A stretch of DNA of 64,000 bases. It comes from Terriglobia bacterium. Lineage in GTDB: Bacteria; Acidobacteriota; Terriglobia; Acidiferrales; UBA7541. The stretch spans positions 1 through 64,000 of the forward strand of contig JAIQEV010000006.1 of assembly GCA_020073585.1 (NCBI GenBank). The letters are read 5' to 3'. Every line of letters starts with the position of its first letter. The first letter of the stretch is position 1. A program made the translations under genes and the position numbers. Shown here piece by piece: positions 1-17,789 of the stretch. The notes beneath the pieces are model-generated. The model ran no database searches. It saw only the letters and a program-made list of their open reading frames with translations, and was not told the origin of the DNA.

Positions 1-249
1 AGTGGGTCCTCCGCGCTCGAACTTCGTTGATTCTGTGATTGGGCAAGACCGCTAGCGGCCAGAAGCATGCTACAGGCCACCACACCCACGACCGTTATCA
101 AAAAGAAGTCGAGAAAGCCTTTTCGCATAGACATCCCCTAAAAGCAGTCCATGAGCAAGAGCACATCACTTCCGTAATTGTTTCCCGTCGTGCCCAGATC
201 GATTCTGTTGGGATGGCCGCTTATATTCCCGGTTCCGAAATTATAGAAG

Positions 250-504
250 GGCGGGTGGCCCTGACGTAAGCTCAAAGATTGTTTTAGGGTGCCCCTCGAC
301 GTGTCGGTGTTACACGTGGGTCTTCTGAACTTAGGCGGGTGGCCCGGACATGAAGTGCGGAGATGAATTGGGGTGCCCCACGCGTCGTTTTTACGCGTGG
401 GGCACCCTCGTTTCAGTGTGTCATGGTGTATTGCAATAGTGGTATCCTCTCTTCGATGAACGTCGTCAAGAGAAATGATCGGGAGATAGCCCGGGCCACC
501 CGCC
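250..504. repeat. GGCGGGTGGCCCGG repeat, two direct copies and one inverted
   Basis: GGCGGGTGGCCC is seen at 250-261 and GGCGGGTGGCCCGG at 334-347. Its exact reverse complement CCGGGCCACCCGCC lies at 491-504. The paired orientation around the hairpin at 371-407 resembles a BIME/REP composite. No transposase is nearby. Confidence 0.6.
371..407. repeat. Perfect 15-bp inverted repeat (REP-like hairpin)
   Basis: GGGTGCCCCACGCGT at 371-385 is exactly complementary to 393-407, with a 7-base loop (386-392, CGTTTTT). A related but imperfect copy (GGTGCCCCTCGACGTG...ACACGTGGGT) lies at about 288-320. No T-run follows the right arm, so it is not a simple terminator; it fits the dispersed REP class. 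Confidence 0.75.
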
Positions 505-659
505 ACAGGACAACAGATGCTTTCACAGCGCGCAGGAGTAATCGACCAGATTATGGCCAACTCGCCGCTGTACAGAAGCAATGGACAGCCACTGTCTTCC
601 ACCAATCAAGGTGGTTCGGTTGTTAAGGTCGTGCCGCAGTAGCTGCAAGGGAGCCAAAA

Positions 660-1148
660 ATGCAGAAGACCTTTTATGTGGCAGGTTTGTTGACAATGTA
701 CTTGCTCGGAGCAAAATCTACGGCTCAACCAACGGCTACGCAAGCGGACCTAAAGGCAACATCCCTATGCGTCCTACAAAAGCGAGTCGCCGAGGGCAAG
801 CACGAGACCGTGCGTGTTTCCGGTATATACGGGCCTAGCCTGGACCATACGGTTTTAGAGGAACCATCCTGTCCCGATGAAGGTACCTGGGTTGAACTTG
901 AGCTGCGATCCAACCGAAACAAAGGGAAGTTGCGCAAGATGCTCGACCATTCGCGGCGAGCTTACGTCGTGGTGGAGGGCGAATTTTATGGTCCCCCCTT
1001 GCCCGATCCGAAGCTACCCGAGGCTATCCGAAAGTCATACCATCCTGGCTGGGGCCATCTCGCAGCATTTAAGACCAAGCTGGTTGTTCATGCGATCCGT
1101 GACGTGAAGGCTGCACCAACAGAAACGCCGAAAGCCCAGGCCGAGTAA
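660..1148 (+). CDS. Hypothetical secreted protein, 162 aa
   Basis: I do not recognise the family. The start is supported by a strong Shine-Dalgarno sequence (AAGGGAG at 647-653, 6 bases before ATG). The first 22 or so residues look like a signal peptide: a short Lys-containing N-region, then VAGLLTMYLLGA, then a small-residue cleavage region near STAQ. The mature part of about 140 residues is mixed alpha/beta with two cysteines and a charged middle. The tail is Ala/Pro/Glu-rich. It stands alone, flanked by non-coding sequence. Export to the periplasm is an inference from the N-terminus; no catalytic motif is visible. Confidence 0.75.
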   Translation: MQKTFYVAGLLTMYLLGAKSTAQPTATQADLKATSLCVLQKRVAEGKHETVRVSGIYGPSLDHTVLEEPSCPDEGTWVELELRSNRNKGKLRKMLDHSRRAYVVVEGEFYGPPLPDPKLPEAIRKSYHPGWGHLAAFKTKLVVHAIRDVKAAPTETPKAQAE

Positions 1149-1738
1149 TCAAGCGACAGCCCGCTGTGGCGTTCTGCTGGCCGATAGAGCGACGATTAGC
1201 GGGCAGTCCGGCGTCGGTTGCGGACGTTTTCTCTTAGTTGCCTCGGTATAGCCAGGAAGTGAGCGACTAGCGCCGGTCGCTGGTGGTTACCGAAGAGCGC
1301 GGGAAGGGGTATGGTACGTCACCCCAAGTTGGGCGCTGTGGAGCGCAGGACGGCCCGCACGGCCACTACGTTCAGCCTCGCCTACATCGCCTTGACCAAG
1401 TTTGGATGGAAGGCGTTCATCGCCGTAGCTGGCCTGGCGAAGAGCCGCAAACCCCTCCCCGCCCTCGCAATTCCCCCCAATTCCTTCTTGAAGCGCATGT
1501 ACTACTGTGCTAACATGTGCCGTGAGTACGCAGCAGCCACTCCGCCCGCCGCACCCCCTGCCCGCTAACTCTTTTACAATCCACACTTCCGCAAATTCCG
1601 CCCGCAACCCCTTTGGAATCCACACTTCCAAAATCGCTGCACTTAAAGTCCTTTGTAATCCACACTTACAGGAAAATGCCGGGGGTGGGGGCGTTATGTT
1701 TACTTCCGGCCCGCGCCAAGCATCTCGTCGTGCGAGCT
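1149..1738. other. Intergenic region with a three-copy 40-bp-spaced repeat
   Basis: This stretch lies between the secreted-protein gene and the convergent gene ending at 1739. Open frames exist on both strands but none has a credible ribosome site or recognisable protein. The only structure is the AATCCACACTT repeat at 1571-1669. The rest may be decayed coding or repeat sequence; I see no gene in it. Confidence 0.5.
1571..1669. repeat. CTTTnnAATCCACACTT repeat, three copies, 40-bp period
   Basis: Three near-identical words start at 1571 (CTTTTACAATCCACACTTCC), 1611 (CTTTGGAATCCACACTTCC) and 1651 (CTTTGTAATCCACACTTAC). The period is 40 bases, close to four helical turns, and the sequence between the words is not conserved. 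It could be an array of protein-binding sites or a short dispersed repeat. Confidence 0.7.
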
Positions 1739-2815
1739 TCAGGGCCGATGGGCAGTCGCGCCCGATGTTGCCGGCAGGGGAGCAACGGCGGTCGCGTGCG
1801 GCGTCGCGTCCTGCAGCGCCGCGAGGAGGCCGGGGCCGGCGAACAGCATCAGCCGCACCGCTTTGGTGTCCCCGCGGTCCAGCCGCGAAACGTCCGCGCT
1901 TTTCAGCGTTTCCACCAGCGCCGCGCGCTCCGCGGGGTCCAGCCGGGCGCGGGCTTTGGGGTCGTCCAGCGCCAGGCGCGCGAGCAGCAGCAGATTTTCC
2001 AGCAGCCCGGCGAGTTGCCGCGGGGCATCTTCGGAAAGCGCTTCGCCTTCCACGACGATGCGCGTCTGCTCTCCTTCCGGGCGCGCCGCCAGCGTTATCC
2101 AGCGCAGGCTCCCGGCGAGGGCCACGAGTTGCTCCGAGCGCAGGCCGCCGGGAATCCGCGCGGCGAGCGCGGCCAGCGTCCCGGGCTCGGGGTGCAACAC
2201 GGCGAAGACGGGCGAGCCGGCGAGGCGCAGGGCGCGTTCTTCGAGTTCGCCATCGGCCGGGCGGGCGGCCAGCGCGGAGAAGAGCGGGCCGAGATCGCCG
2301 CCGTCGGTCAGCGCGATGCGGTCTTTTTTCAGGAAGGCGAAGGTGATCTTCCGCGCGCTGCCGCTGATGGGCGCGGTAAAGATTTCGCGGCCGCCACGGG
2401 TTTCCCGCGTGCCGGTGCGCAGCGCCTGGGCGGTGATTTTGCGGGCATCGAAACGCCCGTCGGCTACGGCAAAGAGGATGCGGGTTCCGCCGCGCACTAC
2501 GGTGGCGATGGCGGCGCGGTCGAGATCGCGTTCGTAGTCGAAGCCGGTCTCGCGCACGAACTCCGCGTACTCGGCGTCGGCCTGCGGGCTGGGAGCCAGC
2601 GCGCGCAGGCTGGCGAGCATCGGCGACTGGCGCAGGGCCGCGAGATCGAGATAGATGACGGTGGTGGCGTCGGGTGGCAGCGTGCGAACCAGTTCCACGG
2701 GCGGCTCGACGCGGCTGGCCGCGGACTGGCGGTAGAGCCAGAAGCCGACGAGGGCCAGCGCCGTGACGGCGCCCGTGATCGCGATTTTTCTGCCGAGCGG
2801 CATGGCGTGTTTCAC
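1739..2815 (-). CDS. Hypothetical membrane-anchored protein, 358 aa
   Basis: Reading from a GTG at 2815 (an ATG four codons on, at 2803, is an alternative), the protein begins with a basic N-region and one transmembrane or signal-anchor helix (about residues 10-27, IAITGAVTALALVGFWLYR). About 320 residues of alpha/beta sequence follow, rich in Ala, Leu and Arg. Features such as ATTVIYLDLAALRQSP and a later Leu-rich half recall the loosely defined DUF3352-like envelope proteins, but I would not name it. It is a single gene, convergent with the region to its left and divergent from the tRNA block. A periplasmic location is inferred from the N-terminal helix. Confidence 0.75.
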   Translation of the reverse strand: MKHAMPLGRKIAITGAVTALALVGFWLYRQSAASRVEPPVELVRTLPPDATTVIYLDLAALRQSPMLASLRALAPSPQADAEYAEFVRETGFDYERDLDRAAIATVVRGGTRILFAVADGRFDARKITAQALRTGTRETRGGREIFTAPISGSARKITFAFLKKDRIALTDGGDLGPLFSALAARPADGELEERALRLAGSPVFAVLHPEPGTLAALAARIPGGLRSEQLVALAGSLRWITLAARPEGEQTRIVVEGEALSEDAPRQLAGLLENLLLLARLALDDPKARARLDPAERAALVETLKSADVSRLDRGDTKAVRLMLFAGPGLLAALQDATPHATAVAPLPATSGATAHRP

Positions 2816-3116
2816 CCCGGGCTTCCGTGCGATTTGCGGAAGCGTTATTCTTGCATTCCCCAGCGCCGGGCGCGAGTTGAAAGTGCGCGGCGCGCCCTGC
2901 GGGCATTTCCTCCCGGTGGCCCTCGGCGCCCCTAGGCGATGGACGCGCGGGGCCCGGAAATCGGGTGGATGTGGTAAACTGTTCAGGCTTGAGTATTGCC
3001 GGAGCCCAAGCTTCCCGCAAGATATCCACAGGCCTGGCCTTTAACGTGCTTTGGGGCCGCAGAGGGCCCTTGCAATCTTTATGCCTTCTCTGGTAATCTT
3101 GCGTGGTTTGAGCAGT
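2816..3116. other. Intergenic region upstream of the tRNA block
   Basis: About 300 bases separate the divergent gene ending its 5' side at 2815 from the first tRNA. No gene is visible. The only functional signal I can suggest is the promoter-like pair just before tRNA-Thr at 3070-3099. Confidence 0.5.
3070..3099 (+). promoter_or_regulatory. Candidate sigma-70 promoter of the tRNA/tuf operon
   Basis: TTGCAA (3070-3075) and TAATCT (3094-3099) are separated by 18 bases. Transcription would begin around 3106, about 11 bases before the mature tRNA-Thr. The -10 is weak (3 of 6), so this is a position-led guess. Confidence 0.35.
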
Positions 3117-3189
3117 GCTGGCGTAGCTCAGCTGGTAGAGCATCTGATTTGTAATCAGAGGGTCGGGGGTTCGATTCCCTCCGCCAGCT
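3117..3189 (+). tRNA. tRNA-Thr (TGT)
   Basis: This is a complete 73-base cloverleaf: acceptor GCTGGCG/CGCCAGC, D-arm GCTC/GAGC, anticodon loop TTTGTAA with anticodon TGT, and T-arm with GGTTCGATT. No CCA is encoded (TCAG follows). It is the first of four tRNAs leading into tuf. Confidence 0.97.
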
Positions 3190-3332
3190 CAGCCATGAAT
3201 TACGTAGGGGAGTGAGGCGGAGCGAATCCTCGCAGGACAAATGGACGGGCTGGTGTCTTTTGACACGAGTCCGTTTTTGCGTTCCTTCGCGTCCCCTGCA
3301 GACGATGCGCCAGGTGACAAACGTTAGTTTGC

Positions 3333-3352
3333 GTGACCGCGAAGCGGTCAAC
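3333..3352 (+). repeat. Dispersed palindrome, copy 1
   Basis: GTGACCGCGAAGCGGTCAAC: the arms TGACCGC and GCGGTCA pair around GAA. With flanking GC on both sides the palindrome extends to 24 bases. It sits between the first two tRNA genes. Confidence 0.85.
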
Positions 3353-3381
3353 GCGAGCCGGCGACGGATGCAGTTTTCGCG

Positions 3382-3470
3382 GGACGGGTGGGTGAGTGGC
3401 TAAAACCAGCAGACTGTAAATCTGCCGCTCCTTGCGGGCTACGGAGGTTCGAATCCTCCCCCGTCCACCA
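3382..3470 (+). tRNA. tRNA-Tyr (GTA)
   Basis: This is a class II tRNA with a long variable arm (CCGCTCCTTGCGGG region). The acceptor GGACGGG/CCCGTCC spans 3382-3388 and 3460-3466, the anticodon is GTA within CTGTAAA, and CCA is encoded at 3468-3470. Confidence 0.97.
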
Positions 3471-3596
3471 TGCTCTCGCTGAACGCAAGAAACCGCAGGG
3501 CAATCGCTCGAAGTGATCTTCGAACGCGGGTGAAAGACGCGGCGCAAGGCCGAAAGGGCATGGTGCGCCGCTGCGGAAAGCTTTTCTTCGATCTTG

Positions 3597-3616
3597 GTGA
3601 CCGCATGGCGGTCAAC
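3597..3616 (+). repeat. Dispersed palindrome, copy 2 (variant centre)
   Basis: GTGACCGCATGGCGGTCAAC: same arms as the other copies but with ATG-type bases in the centre instead of GAA. It lies between tRNA-Tyr and the second tRNA-Thr. The altered loop with intact arms suggests the stem is what matters. Confidence 0.75.
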
Positions 3617-3635
3617 GGAGGACGAGCCGAGTTTG

Positions 3636-3711
<76 letters not shown>

Positions 3712-3754
3712 GGATTTGCAGGTGCGGGGTAGCGGCGGATTTCGGAGCAACCGG

Positions 3755-3829
3755 GCGGGGGTAACTCAACGGTAGAGTCTCGCTCTTCCAAGGCGATGGT
3801 TGCGGGTTCAAATCCCGTCCCCCGCTCCA
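3755..3829 (+). tRNA. tRNA-Gly (TCC)
   Basis: The acceptor GCGGGGG/CCCCCGC spans 3755-3761 and 3819-3825, the anticodon TCC lies within CTCTTCCAAGG, the T-loop is GGTTCAAATCC, and CCA is encoded at 3827-3829. It lies 78 bases upstream of tuf, as in the classical thrU-tyrU-glyT-thrT-tufB order of Enterobacteria. Confidence 0.97.
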
Positions 3830-3866
3830 GAAATTGCGCGGAAAGCGCGGAACGAAGACGGAAGCA

Positions 3867-3886
3867 GTGAACCGCTTCGCGGTCAC
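3867..3886 (-). repeat. Dispersed palindrome, copy 3 (tuf leader)
   Basis: GTGAACCGCTTCGCGGTCAC, two mismatches from the reverse-orientation consensus, lies in the untranslated stretch 22 bases before the tuf start codon. A hairpin here would form in the tuf leader. Confidence 0.8.
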
Positions 3887-3907
3887 AGAGATAGAGGGTA
3901 CAAGGAC

Positions 3908-5095
<1,188 letters not shown>

Positions 5096-5127
5096 TCACG
5101 CGCAGAGCGCGGAAAGGGCATTGAGGC

Positions 5128-5277
5128 ATGCGCGAGATCATCACGTTGCAGTGCGGGGATTGCAAGAACCGCAACTACACGACGACCAAGAACAAGAAGA
5201 AGCACTCCGAGCGGCTGGAGACCAAGAAGTTCTGCAATACGTGCCGCAAGCAGACCGCGCACAAAGAAGTGAAGTAA
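5128..5277 (+). CDS. rpmG: 50S ribosomal protein L33
   Basis: This small gene encodes 49 residues, the usual L33 size: [12 protein letters not shown], then a Lys-rich middle, ending [12 protein letters not shown]33 is a protein of the large subunit near the E site. Two CxxC pairs (Cys9/Cys12 and Cys36/Cys39) make this the zinc-binding (C+) form rather than the C- paralogue used under zinc starvation. It lies 32 bases after tuf and just before tRNA-Trp and secE, the common rpmG-secE-nusG order. The ATG at 5128 gives the exact family N-terminus. Confidence 0.95.
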   Translation: MREIITLQCGDCKNRNYTTTKNKKKHSERLETKKFCNTCRKQTAHKEVK

Positions 5278-5311
5278 GGCGGGCGCAGGGGTTTGGGACG
5301 GTCCCGAGTTT

Positions 5312-5387
5312 AGGGGAGTAGGTTTAACGGTTAGACCATCGGTCTCCAAAACCGAGAGTGGGGGTTCGAATCCCTCCTCCCCTGCCA
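5312..5387 (+). tRNA. tRNA-Trp (CCA)
   Basis: The acceptor AGGGGAG/CTCCCCT spans 5312-5318 and 5377-5383, the anticodon CCA lies within GTCTCCAAAAC, the T-loop is GGTTCGAATCC, and CCA is encoded at 5385-5387. Its place between rpmG and secE is conserved in many bacteria. Confidence 0.97.
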
Positions 5388-5454
5388 GATTGAAGGGCGC
5401 GTGCCGGACCGGACGCCGGGCGGCGCGGGGCAGCGGAACGAAGAGGCAGGCAGA

Positions 5455-5733
5455 ATGGCCACGCAGGCGGTCAAAGTGAAGAACGAAGAAGCGCAGGGCG
5501 GAATCGGCGGCGAGCTCGGGCAGAAGGTGACGGGCACGGTGCAGAACACGCGGGAATTTCTGCACGAAGTGCGCGTGGAGATGAAGCAGGTGACCTGGCC
5601 GACGCGCGATGACGTGGTGGCGACGACCGGCGTGGTGATCGGCACGGTATTCTTCTTCGGCGTGTTCCTGTGGCTCGTGGATATGGGCGTGCAGAACGCG
5701 GTGCAGTACGTGTTCAAACTGTTCGGAGTGTAG
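5455..5733 (+). CDS. secE: Preprotein translocase subunit SecE
   Basis: SecE is the small membrane clamp of the SecYEG channel. The 92-residue protein has a short charged N-terminus, the conserved amphipathic segment [19 protein letters not shown] (residues about 37-55), and one transmembrane helix ([22 protein letters not shown]). This is the single-helix form found in most bacteria. I use ATG 5455, preceded by AAGAGGCAGG; the frame is open 54 bases further upstream but without a better ribosome site. nusG follows after 16 bases. Confidence 0.95.
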   Translation: MATQAVKVKNEEAQGGIGGELGQKVTGTVQNTREFLHEVRVEMKQVTWPTRDDVVATTGVVIGTVFFFGVFLWLVDMGVQNAVQYVFKLFGV

Positions 5734-5749
5734 AGGGGAACGCACGTTC

Positions 5750-6283
5750 ATGGCGATGCAGTGGTACATCATTCACACCTATTCCGGGTTTGAGAAGAAG
5801 GTGAAGGAAAGTCTGGAAGGGCGCGTAGCGGCGTTCGGGCTGCAGGACAAGATCGGGCGCGTGCTGATCCCGATGGAAGACGTCGTGGAAGTGCGCGGCG
5901 GGAAGAAAGTGCTTTCGGAGCGGATGTCCTATCCGGGCTACGTGCTGGTGGAGATGGACCTGGACGAGAACACCTGGCACGTGGTGCGGTCGACGCCGCG
6001 GGTGACGGGGTTCGTGGGATCGGCGACGAATCCCTCGCCGCTGAGCACCGAGGAAGTGGATGCGATCATCAATCGCGTGCACGTTCCGGCGGACCGCCCC
6101 AAGCCCAAGGTGATTTTCGAGCGCAACGAACAGGTGCGCATCGTGGACGGCCCGTTCGCGAATTTCAACGGCACAGTGGAGGAAGTGGATTCCGACCACA
6201 GCCGGCTCAAGGTTTCGGTGACGATTTTCGGGCGCTCGACGCCGGTGGAGCTGGATTTCGCGAGCGTGGAAAAGCTGGCGTAG
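5750..6283 (+). CDS. nusG: Transcription termination/antitermination factor NusG
   Basis: This 177-residue NusG binds RNA polymerase and couples it to Rho or the ribosome. The NGN domain begins [19 protein letters not shown] and includes the conserved [10 protein letters not shown] and TPRVTGFVG segments. The C-terminal KOW domain follows ([20 protein letters not shown]) and ends with [15 protein letters not shown]. An AGGGG ribosome site lies upstream. It sits in the secE-nusG-rplK order and is surely co-transcribed with both. Confidence 0.98.
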   Translation: MAMQWYIIHTYSGFEKKVKESLEGRVAAFGLQDKIGRVLIPMEDVVEVRGGKKVLSERMSYPGYVLVEMDLDENTWHVVRSTPRVTGFVGSATNPSPLSTEEVDAIINRVHVPADRPKPKVIFERNEQVRIVDGPFANFNGTVEEVDSDHSRLKVSVTIFGRSTPVELDFASVEKLA

Positions 6284-6316
6284 CAGGCGCGGGCCTGAGG
6301 GAGATCGAGGCGGGAC

Positions 6317-6745
6317 ATGGCGAAGAAAGTACAGACAACGGTGAAACTGCAGCTGGCGGCCGCGAAGGCCACGCCGGCGCCGCCGGTGGGCACGGCACTG
6401 GGCCCGCACGGCGTGAACATCATGGATTTCTGCAAGCAGTTCAACGCCAAGACGGCCAAAGAGCCGGAGGGCATGATCATCCCGGTGCTGGTGACCATCT
6501 ACACCGACCGGACGTTCACGTTCATCACCAAGACGCCGCCGGCCAGCGAGCTGCTGAAGCGCGCGGCGGGAGTGGTGAAGGGCTCGGCGGAGCCGAACCG
6601 CAACAAGGTCGGCAAGGTCAGCAAGAAGCAGGTGGAAGAAATCGCCAAGGCCAAGCTCGTGGACCTGAACACCACGAACCTGGAATCGGCCGTGCGCACG
6701 GTGATGGGCACGGCGCGGAACATGGGACTGGAAGTCACGGAATAA
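6317..6745 (+). CDS. rplK: 50S ribosomal protein L11
   Basis: L11 forms the base of the GTPase-associated stalk on 23S rRNA. The 142-residue length is typical. The N-terminal domain begins [40 protein letters not shown], with the Pro-rich hinge between domains. The rRNA-binding C-terminal domain includes [27 protein letters not shown] sequence provides the ribosome site. rplA follows after 28 bases; L11 and L1 are paired in nearly all bacteria. Confidence 0.97.
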   Translation: MAKKVQTTVKLQLAAAKATPAPPVGTALGPHGVNIMDFCKQFNAKTAKEPEGMIIPVLVTIYTDRTFTFITKTPPASELLKRAAGVVKGSAEPNRNKVGKVSKKQVEEIAKAKLVDLNTTNLESAVRTVMGTARNMGLEVTE

Positions 6746-6773
6746 CGAAGTCGCGGTCAGGGAGCTGCACGCA

Positions 6774-7487
6774 ATGCGGAAGAAATCCGGAAAGAAAATG
6801 GAAAGCGCGCGCAAGCAGGTGGAAGCGCGGGCCTACAAGCTCGCCGAAGCGGCGGAGCTGCTGAAGAAGACGCATCACACCAAGTTCAACGAAACGGTGG
6901 AGCTGGCCGTGAACCTGGGCGTGGACCCCAAGCACTCCGACCAGGTGGTGCGCGGGACGGTGGGGCTGCCGCACGGGCTGGGCAAATCGGTGCGCGTGCT
7001 GGTCATCGCCGGCGGGGACAAAGTGCGCGAGGCGCGGGAAGCGGGCGCGGATTTCGTGGGCGGCGAAGAGATGGTGCAAAAGATCGTGGAAGGGTGGACG
7101 GATTACGAAGCGGTGATCGCCACGCCGGACATGATGAAGTCCGCGGGCAAGCTGGGCAAGGTGCTGGGGCCGCGGGGGCTGATGCCCAATCCCAAGACCG
7201 GCACGGTCACCTTCGAAGTGGGCAAGGCCATCAAGGAGATCAAGGCCGGCAAGGTGGAATTCCGGGTGGAGAAGGCCGGGGTCGTGCACTGCGCGATCGG
7301 CAAGATCCAGTTCGACGCCGCGAAGCTGGCGGAAAACGCGCACGCGGTGCTGGCGGCCATCACCAAGGCCAAGCCCGCGGCGGCCAAGGGCAAGTACATC
7401 AAAAAAATCACGCTGACCTCCACGATGGGACCGGGAATCCTGATTGACCTGGCCGACGTGGAAACGGCGATCGCCGCAGCGGCCTAG
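6774..7487 (+). CDS. rplA: 50S ribosomal protein L1
   Basis: L1 forms the mobile L1 stalk and in many bacteria represses its own operon by binding the mRNA. The 237-residue protein shows the family motifs [35 protein letters not shown], the [16 protein letters not shown] signature and the C-terminal [16 protein letters not shown] lies 8 bases upstream of ATG 6774. The L1 operator usually precedes rplK, but I could not define one here. Confidence 0.97.
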   Translation: MRKKSGKKMESARKQVEARAYKLAEAAELLKKTHHTKFNETVELAVNLGVDPKHSDQVVRGTVGLPHGLGKSVRVLVIAGGDKVREAREAGADFVGGEEMVQKIVEGWTDYEAVIATPDMMKSAGKLGKVLGPRGLMPNPKTGTVTFEVGKAIKEIKAGKVEFRVEKAGVVHCAIGKIQFDAAKLAENAHAVLAAITKAKPAAAKGKYIKKITLTSTMGPGILIDLADVETAIAAAA

Positions 7488-7501
7488 CGGAGCGGGAAAC
7501 C

Positions 7502-8029
7502 ATGAAAAAGCGCAGCGAAAAGCAGCAGGACCTGGACAAACTGAAGACCGAGCTGGCCAAGGTGTCGACGGTGATCCTGACGACGTTTCAGGGCATCACG
7601 GTGGAAGACGACACGCGGCTACGCCGCGCGGTGCAGGCGGCGGGCGGGCGCTACAAGGTGGTGAAGAACACGCTGGCGGAGCGCGCCGGGGTGGGCACTT
7701 CCGCGGAGCCGCTGCTCAAAGACCTCAAGGGCACGCATTCCATCGCCTACACGGAAACCGATCCGGTGGCGCTGGCTAAGGCGCTGACCAAGGTGGCCAA
7801 GGATGTGCCGGCGTTCAAGTTCAAGGCCGGAGTGGTGGAAGGGCGCGTGTTGTCGATCGCGGAGATTCAGCAACTGGCGAGCCTGCCGTCGAAGGAGGAG
7901 CTGATCAGCAAGATCATGTTCCTGCTGAACGCGCCGGCGCAGCGCATCGCCACGGCGCTCAACGCCCTGCCGCGCAACCTGGCGGTAACGGTGAGCGAGG
8001 CCGTGAAGGCCAACAAGTTTGGGTCCTGA
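7502..8029 (+). CDS. rplJ: 50S ribosomal protein L10
   Basis: L10 anchors L7/L12 dimers to the ribosome stalk. The 175-residue protein has the N-terminal rRNA-binding domain (KLKTELAKVSTVILTTFQGITVEDDTRLRRAV) and the Gly-Arg-Tyr-Lys-Val-Val-Lys-Asn-Thr-Leu segment. Its C-terminal helix, which binds L12, is rich in Leu and Ala. It begins only 14 bases after rplA, which leaves no room for the structured rplJ leader used for L10 autoregulation in Enterobacteria and Firmicutes. Regulation here is therefore probably at an upstream site. Confidence 0.97.
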   Translation: MKKRSEKQQDLDKLKTELAKVSTVILTTFQGITVEDDTRLRRAVQAAGGRYKVVKNTLAERAGVGTSAEPLLKDLKGTHSIAYTETDPVALAKALTKVAKDVPAFKFKAGVVEGRVLSIAEIQQLASLPSKEELISKIMFLLNAPAQRIATALNALPRNLAVTVSEAVKANKFGS

Positions 8030-8110
8030 CCCGCAAGGGCCGGGGGGCGCGAGCCTTCCGGGAAGGTCCAATAACAATTCATTTTGTTCTTGAGAGGAGA
8101 AGAAACAGTC

Positions 8111-8488
8111 ATGGCGAAAGTGGATACGATACTGGACGAGATCAAGGGGCTGACGCTTCTGGAAGCCTCGGAGCTCGTAAAGAAAATGGAAGAAGCCTTC
8201 GGGGTTTCCGCGGCAGCGGCGACGTCGGTGGTGGTGGCGGGCGGCGGAGCGGCGGGCGCGGCGCCGGCGGAAGAGAAGACGGAGTTCGCCGTGGTGCTGA
8301 CCGACGTGGGCGCGAACAAGATCAACGTCATCAAGGCGGTGCGCGAAGTGACCAGCCTGGGTCTGAAGGAAGCCAAGGACCTCGTGGATGGCGCGCCGAA
8401 GACCGTCAAAGAGGGCGTGAACAAGGACGAAGCGGCCACGATCAAGAAGAAGTTCGAAGACGCCGGCGCCAAGGTCGAAATCAAGTAA
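8111..8488 (+). CDS. rplL: 50S ribosomal protein L7/L12
   Basis: L12 is the multicopy stalk protein that recruits translation GTPases. This 125-residue protein has the N-terminal dimerisation domain, an Ala/Gly hinge (residues about 37-55), and the C-terminal domain with [43 protein letters not shown] start at ATG 8111 because [14 protein letters not shown] is the family N-terminus and AGAGGAGA lies 12-19 bases upstream. The 257-base gap after it holds GC-rich hairpins that may lower read-through into rpoB. Confidence 0.97.
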   Translation: MAKVDTILDEIKGLTLLEASELVKKMEEAFGVSAAAATSVVVAGGGAAGAAPAEEKTEFAVVLTDVGANKINVIKAVREVTSLGLKEAKDLVDGAPKTVKEGVNKDEAATIKKKFEDAGAKVEIK

Positions 8489-8745
8489 GGGCGGGGGCGG
8501 CGCGAGCCGCCGCCAAGCGGGTTTTGTAGCGAGGCGCGGCGCCCGGGCGGCGGGGCCGCGCCAGAGGAATCGTCGTACGCAATTCGAGACTGAGTGTTAC
8601 TTCAACTTCATACGTCCTGCCGGGACCACCGGCGGCCGTGTGCGCGCTGACTTCGGACGGGAGGCGCCGCACCACGGCCGGGTGTCTTCAGTGTCCGCAC
8701 GCTGCTCGAAAGGGTTGAGTCCGAAAGGGACGAGGTAGATCACGC
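8489..8745 (+). promoter_or_regulatory. rplL-rpoB intergenic region with two GC-rich hairpins
   Basis: Two stem-loops follow rplL: GGCGGC-GCGA-GCCGCC at 8496-8511 and GGCGCGGC...GCCGCGCC at 8533-8562 (8-bp stem, 14-base loop). A short T-run (8522-8525) lies between them. In E. coli the same gap holds a partial terminator and an RNase III site that set the ratio of ribosomal proteins to RNA polymerase. Here the structures are seen; the role is inferred. Confidence 0.45.
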
Positions 8746-13179
<4,434 letters not shown>

Positions 13180-13187
13180 GATCGCCA

Positions 13188-13221
13188 GGGAGACGCTGCG
13201 GTTTCGGCCGCAGTGTCTCCC
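13188..13221 (+). other. rpoB-rpoC intergenic hairpin
   Basis: A 14-bp stem (13188-13201 with 13208-13221, one G-U pair) closes a six-base loop TTTCGG. No T-run follows, so it is not an intrinsic terminator. It could be an RNase processing or mRNA-stability element between the two subunit genes. Confidence 0.6.
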
Positions 13222-13329
13222 CGGCACGAGTTTTGCAATCGGGTTCTCAGCCGTCCGGGAGGCCGCCAACAGGCGCCTGCGGGACGCGACCCGGACCGAC
13301 CAGTTCGGACCGGGAGGGAGGAAACAACC

Positions 13330-17529
<4,200 letters not shown>

Positions 17530-17578
17530 ACCGCGGAAGCGGCGGGGCTCCGCGCGCCCGCCAGGAGAGGTTCGCGAA

Positions 17579-17623
17579 GGCGTCCGGTCCCGGGGTTCAG
17601 GGCCCGGGCGCCTTTTTCCTTTT
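17579..17623 (+). terminator. Intrinsic terminator after rpoC
   Basis: GGCGTCCGGTCCC (17579-17591) pairs with GGGCCCGGGCGCC (17600-17612), with one G-U pair and one mismatch, followed by TTTTTCCTTTT. It closes the long secE-to-rpoC transcription unit. Confidence 0.85.
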
Positions 17624-17789
17624 GGGGCGCCTTGCGGGCGCCCGGGGAAGCGCCGGCGGGGCGCGGGAAGGGTATCATTCAGGAACGTTACTTCGCCGAA
17701 GGGATTGCCGCGGGCGGGGGAACGTTCCTACACTGAATCATCGGCCCGCATGCACCTCTTGGCCCGGGAGACAGTCTTTTTCCGACGTC

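Larger units (their letters stand above)
1..659. other. Non-coding region with REP-like repeats
   Basis: I find no reading frame here that I would call a gene; the short open frames on both strands lack a convincing start site, composition or family match. What the stretch holds is repeated GC-rich palindromic sequence. A GGCGGGTGGCCC motif occurs at 250-261 and 334-347 and inverted at 491-504, and a perfect 15-bp stem-loop lies at 371-407. It looks like an intergenic cluster of dispersed REP-type elements upstream of the gene at 660. Confidence 0.6.

Noticed and set aside
138-605. A 155-residue minus-strand frame in the first 600 bases
   Set aside because: It runs through the repeat cluster and hairpin, has no ribosome site, and looks like translated repeat.
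1571-1669. CRISPR-like spaced repeats
   Set aside because: Only three units, imperfect and 19-20 bases long, with no cas genes and non-array flanks.
1287-3143. A 618-residue minus-strand frame covering the hypothetical gene and intergenic DNA
   Set aside because: Arg-rich and without family signal; the overlapping frame 1739-2815 has a membrane helix and normal composition.
3800-3907. N-terminal extension of EF-Tu
   Set aside because: The extra residues come from tRNA-Gly and the palindrome; the family starts at 3908.
8522-8562. Full intrinsic terminator between rplL and rpoB
   Set aside because: The T-run precedes the second hairpin rather than following it, so full termination is not supported; I list it only as possible attenuation.
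13213-13329. Longer RpoC from an ATG at 13213
   Set aside because: The extra 39 residues are unlike any RpoC and overlap the intergenic hairpin; TTG 13330 has a strong ribosome site.
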